A stretch of DNA of 36,656 nucleotides, from contig QQRW01000010.1 of NCBI GenBank assembly GCA_003602605.1, positions 1 to 36,656 of the forward strand. Direction: 5' to 3'. The position numbers and the translations under genes were made by a program. The DNA is from Candidatus Poseidoniales archaeon (lineage in GTDB: Archaea > Thermoplasmatota > Poseidoniia > Poseidoniales > Poseidoniaceae). Below are positions 36,317-36,656 of this stretch, in pieces. Numbering within the stretch: the stretch's first letter is position 1; every line of letters begins with the position of its first letter. The notes beneath the pieces are model-generated. The model was not told where the DNA came from and searched no databases. It saw nothing but the letters and a program-made list of their open reading frames with translations.

Positions 36317-36656
36317 ATGGTATCAACTCAAGATGACGAGTTGAATCATATTCGAGAGCAGCGACGCCTCGCCCTTCAAAAGCAGCTTGAACAGCAAGCA
36401 GCGAAACAGGCTGATGCTGAAGTCAAAGCCCAAGAAGCTCAACGGATTTCTCAAAGCCTAGATGCGGCTATGAAGAAGTTGCTTTCCCCTGAAGCACGGT
36501 CTCGACTTTCTGCGATTTCCATGGCAACACCTGAACGTGCTGAAAGGATTAAACAATCCATCGTCCAACTCCACGGTCAAGGCAAACTCACTTCCCTTAT
36601 GACCGATGAACAATTGAAACAATTGCTCCAATCACAATCCAAGAGCCGCCGTAGTG
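36317..36656 (+). CDS. PDCD5/TFAR19-family DNA-binding protein (truncated at window end)
   Basis: Open frame MVSTQDDELNHIREQRRLALQKQLEQQAAKQADAEVKAQEAQRISQSLDAAMKKLLSPEARSRLSAISMATPERAERIKQSIVQLHGQGKLTSLMTDEQLKQLL. Follows S19e as in many archaea. Confidence 0.92.
   Translation, partial: MVSTQDDELNHIREQRRLALQKQLEQQAAKQADAEVKAQEAQRISQSLDAAMKKLLSPEARSRLSAISMATPERAERIKQSIVQLHGQGKLTSLMTDEQLKQLLQSQSKSRRS

Overview
The window reads as a compact archaeal chromosome segment, most like marine Euryarchaeota of the MGII/Poseidoniia type. That placement is inferred from gene content, not computed. Archaeal hallmarks are an archaeal-type SRP (7S) RNA, tRNA-splicing endonuclease EndA, an archease, geranylgeranyl reductase, ribosomal protein S19e followed by PDCD5, and large secreted or anchored proteins. 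Roughly 29 protein genes are supportable. They include: M24 peptidase (partial), MqnC-like radical SAM, a TSP3-repeat lipoprotein with a PNGase F-like C-terminus, a multi-pass membrane protein, geranylgeranyl reductase, topoisomerase III-like type IA enzyme, class 2 PyrD, CcmE-like heme chaperone, VanZ-like protein, archease, an RfaE/PfkB-like kinase homologue, an HTH+TerB-like regulator, EndA, M6 metalloprotease, TatC with a C-terminal extension, a CxCHG (choice-of-anchor V-like) protein, three-gene transhydrogenase pntAA/AB/B, malate dehydrogenase, YgfZ/GcvT-like protein, A-type Fe-S carrier, a TPR/EF-hand protein, FMN reductase, SUMF1-domain protein, ArsC-like protein, PqqD-like protein, a giant CARDB-type surface protein, S19e and PDCD5 (partial). 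The best leads are the redoxin-like + PNGase F-like TSP3 lipoprotein, the CxxxY-type CcmE, the TatC C-terminal fusion, the EndA/archease neighbourhood around a PfkB homologue with altered catalytic motifs, and a perfect 20-bp palindrome upstream of the topoisomerase gene. No tRNA, rRNA, CRISPR array or transposon was recognised. All family calls are from reading motifs by eye; no searches were run.
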